From contig CALFXN010000218.1 in NCBI GenBank assembly GCA_937957815.1, forward strand, positions 1 through 7,624: DNA of 7,624 nucleotides. The letters run 5' to 3'. This DNA comes from an uncultured Synergistales bacterium. GTDB taxonomy: Bacteria > Synergistota > Synergistia > Synergistales > Aminobacteriaceae. A program made the translations under genes and the position numbers. Position 1 is the stretch's first letter; each line of letters begins with the position of its first letter. This document shows, piece by piece, positions 7,112 through 7,624 of the stretch. The notes below the pieces were generated by a model, which was not told where the DNA came from, did no database searches, and saw nothing but the letters and a program-made list of their open reading frames with translations.

Positions 7112-7624
7112 ATGGTTGACCCCTCTCTTCCTGTAGTGGACCGCGAAGAACACATACTCTTCAAGGGGGCGAAAGATCATGTCCGGATGATCGTTCCAGA
7201 GGGGATGGACGATTCCTCCCTTCTCTCCGACATCCGGATGCTCGAATCCCGGACATCTGAAATTCTAGGCGGAATGGGCGTGGTACTTGATTTTCAGGGA
7301 AGAAAGATCGGGAATGACGCGTTGTTCGAACTCCTTCGTGCGATCTGGCATTCCGGACTTCGTATTCTTTCCTGGGTATCGCTCGATCTGGAAACGCAAA
7401 ACCGATTCAAGGCCATCGGGTTTCACGTCGGCGAGTATCGTGCCCCGGTCTCCCGGGATGGGAGTGCCACCGACGTACCGCTTGTCCTCCTCCGGTCGCT
7501 TCGTTCCGGACAACGCGTGGAGCACGACGGAGATATCGTCATTGTAGGACACGTCAACGGCGGGGCGGAAGTTCTCGCTGGCGGGAGCGTCGTTGTCTGG
7601 GGTCGACTCAAGGGACTCGCACAT
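7112..7624 (+). CDS. minC: septum site-determining protein MinC, 3'-truncated
   Basis: The first 171 codons of MinC are present. MinC is a cytoplasmic inhibitor of FtsZ assembly that MinD recruits to the membrane to block polar division. The N-terminal FtsZ-inhibiting domain spans about residues 12-105 (FKGAKDHVRMIVP, ILGGMGVVLDFQGRKIG, IWHSGLRILSWVS). A short linker (106-123) leads into the C-terminal beta-helix, which carries the MinD-interaction motif RSGQRV (131-136) and VVVWGRLKGLAH (160-171). The frame runs off the window end, so perhaps 50 residues are missing. Within the conserved GDVNPGAEV-type strand this protein has GHVNGGAEV (146-154), with Asp to His and Pro to Gly changes. The start is ATG 7112 behind a consensus ribosome-binding site, 17 bp after mrdA. 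minD and minE are expected just downstream. Confidence 0.95.
   Translation, partial: MVDPSLPVVDREEHILFKGAKDHVRMIVPEGMDDSSLLSDIRMLESRTSEILGGMGVVLDFQGRKIGNDALFELLRAIWHSGLRILSWVSLDLETQNRFKAIGFHVGEYRAPVSRDGSATDVPLVLLRSLRSGQRVEHDGDIVIVGHVNGGAEVLAGGSVVVWGRLKGLAH

Overview
The window holds one uninterrupted, co-directional gene cluster on the + strand: a 5'-truncated RelA/SpoT (p)ppGpp synthetase, the D-aminoacyl-tRNA deacylase Dtd, a glyoxalase II-like metallo-beta-lactamase-fold hydrolase, RadC, MreB, MreC, MreD, the elongation transpeptidase PBP2 (MrdA) and a 3'-truncated MinC. It is a housekeeping chromosomal region. I see no mobile element, CRISPR array, tRNA, rRNA, phage gene or toxin/defence gene.

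Layout: relA/spoT tail (1-1242), dtd (1247-1708), MBL hydrolase (1699-2340), radC (2337-3005), mreB (3019-4059), mreC (4098-4886), mreD (4892-5353), mrdA (5346-7094), minC (7112 to the window end). The largest gap between genes is 38 bp. Three junctions overlap (10, 4 and 8 bp), and several ribosome-binding sites sit on or next to the preceding stop codon. No rho-independent terminator is visible. This looks like one long transcription unit with translational coupling, and it continues past the right edge, where minD and minE would be expected. There is no gene-free stretch above 300 bases.

Function: the left third covers stringent response, proofreading and small-molecule hydrolysis. The right two thirds encode the elongasome (MreB filament, MreC/MreD membrane adaptors, PBP2 transpeptidase) followed by the division-site inhibitor MinC, so cell elongation and septum placement are co-encoded.

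Organism: the sequence is moderately GC-rich. A relA-dtd-MBL block is common in Firmicutes, and radC-mreBCD-mrdA-minCDE is a Firmicutes-like order. The MreB N-terminus resembles the Gram-negative form with an amphipathic helix. My best guess from this combination is a rod-shaped anaerobe of the Synergistota or a related didermic lineage. That is inference from gene order and protein style, not a database match.

Two points most deserve attention. The first ~19 bases are the exact reverse complement of bases 32-50 and break the conserved RelA protein sequence, which looks like a fold-back artefact at a contig end. RadC lacks the usual HPRE signature although its HxHP/SxxD metal motif is intact. 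I did not find a convincing undescribed system here.
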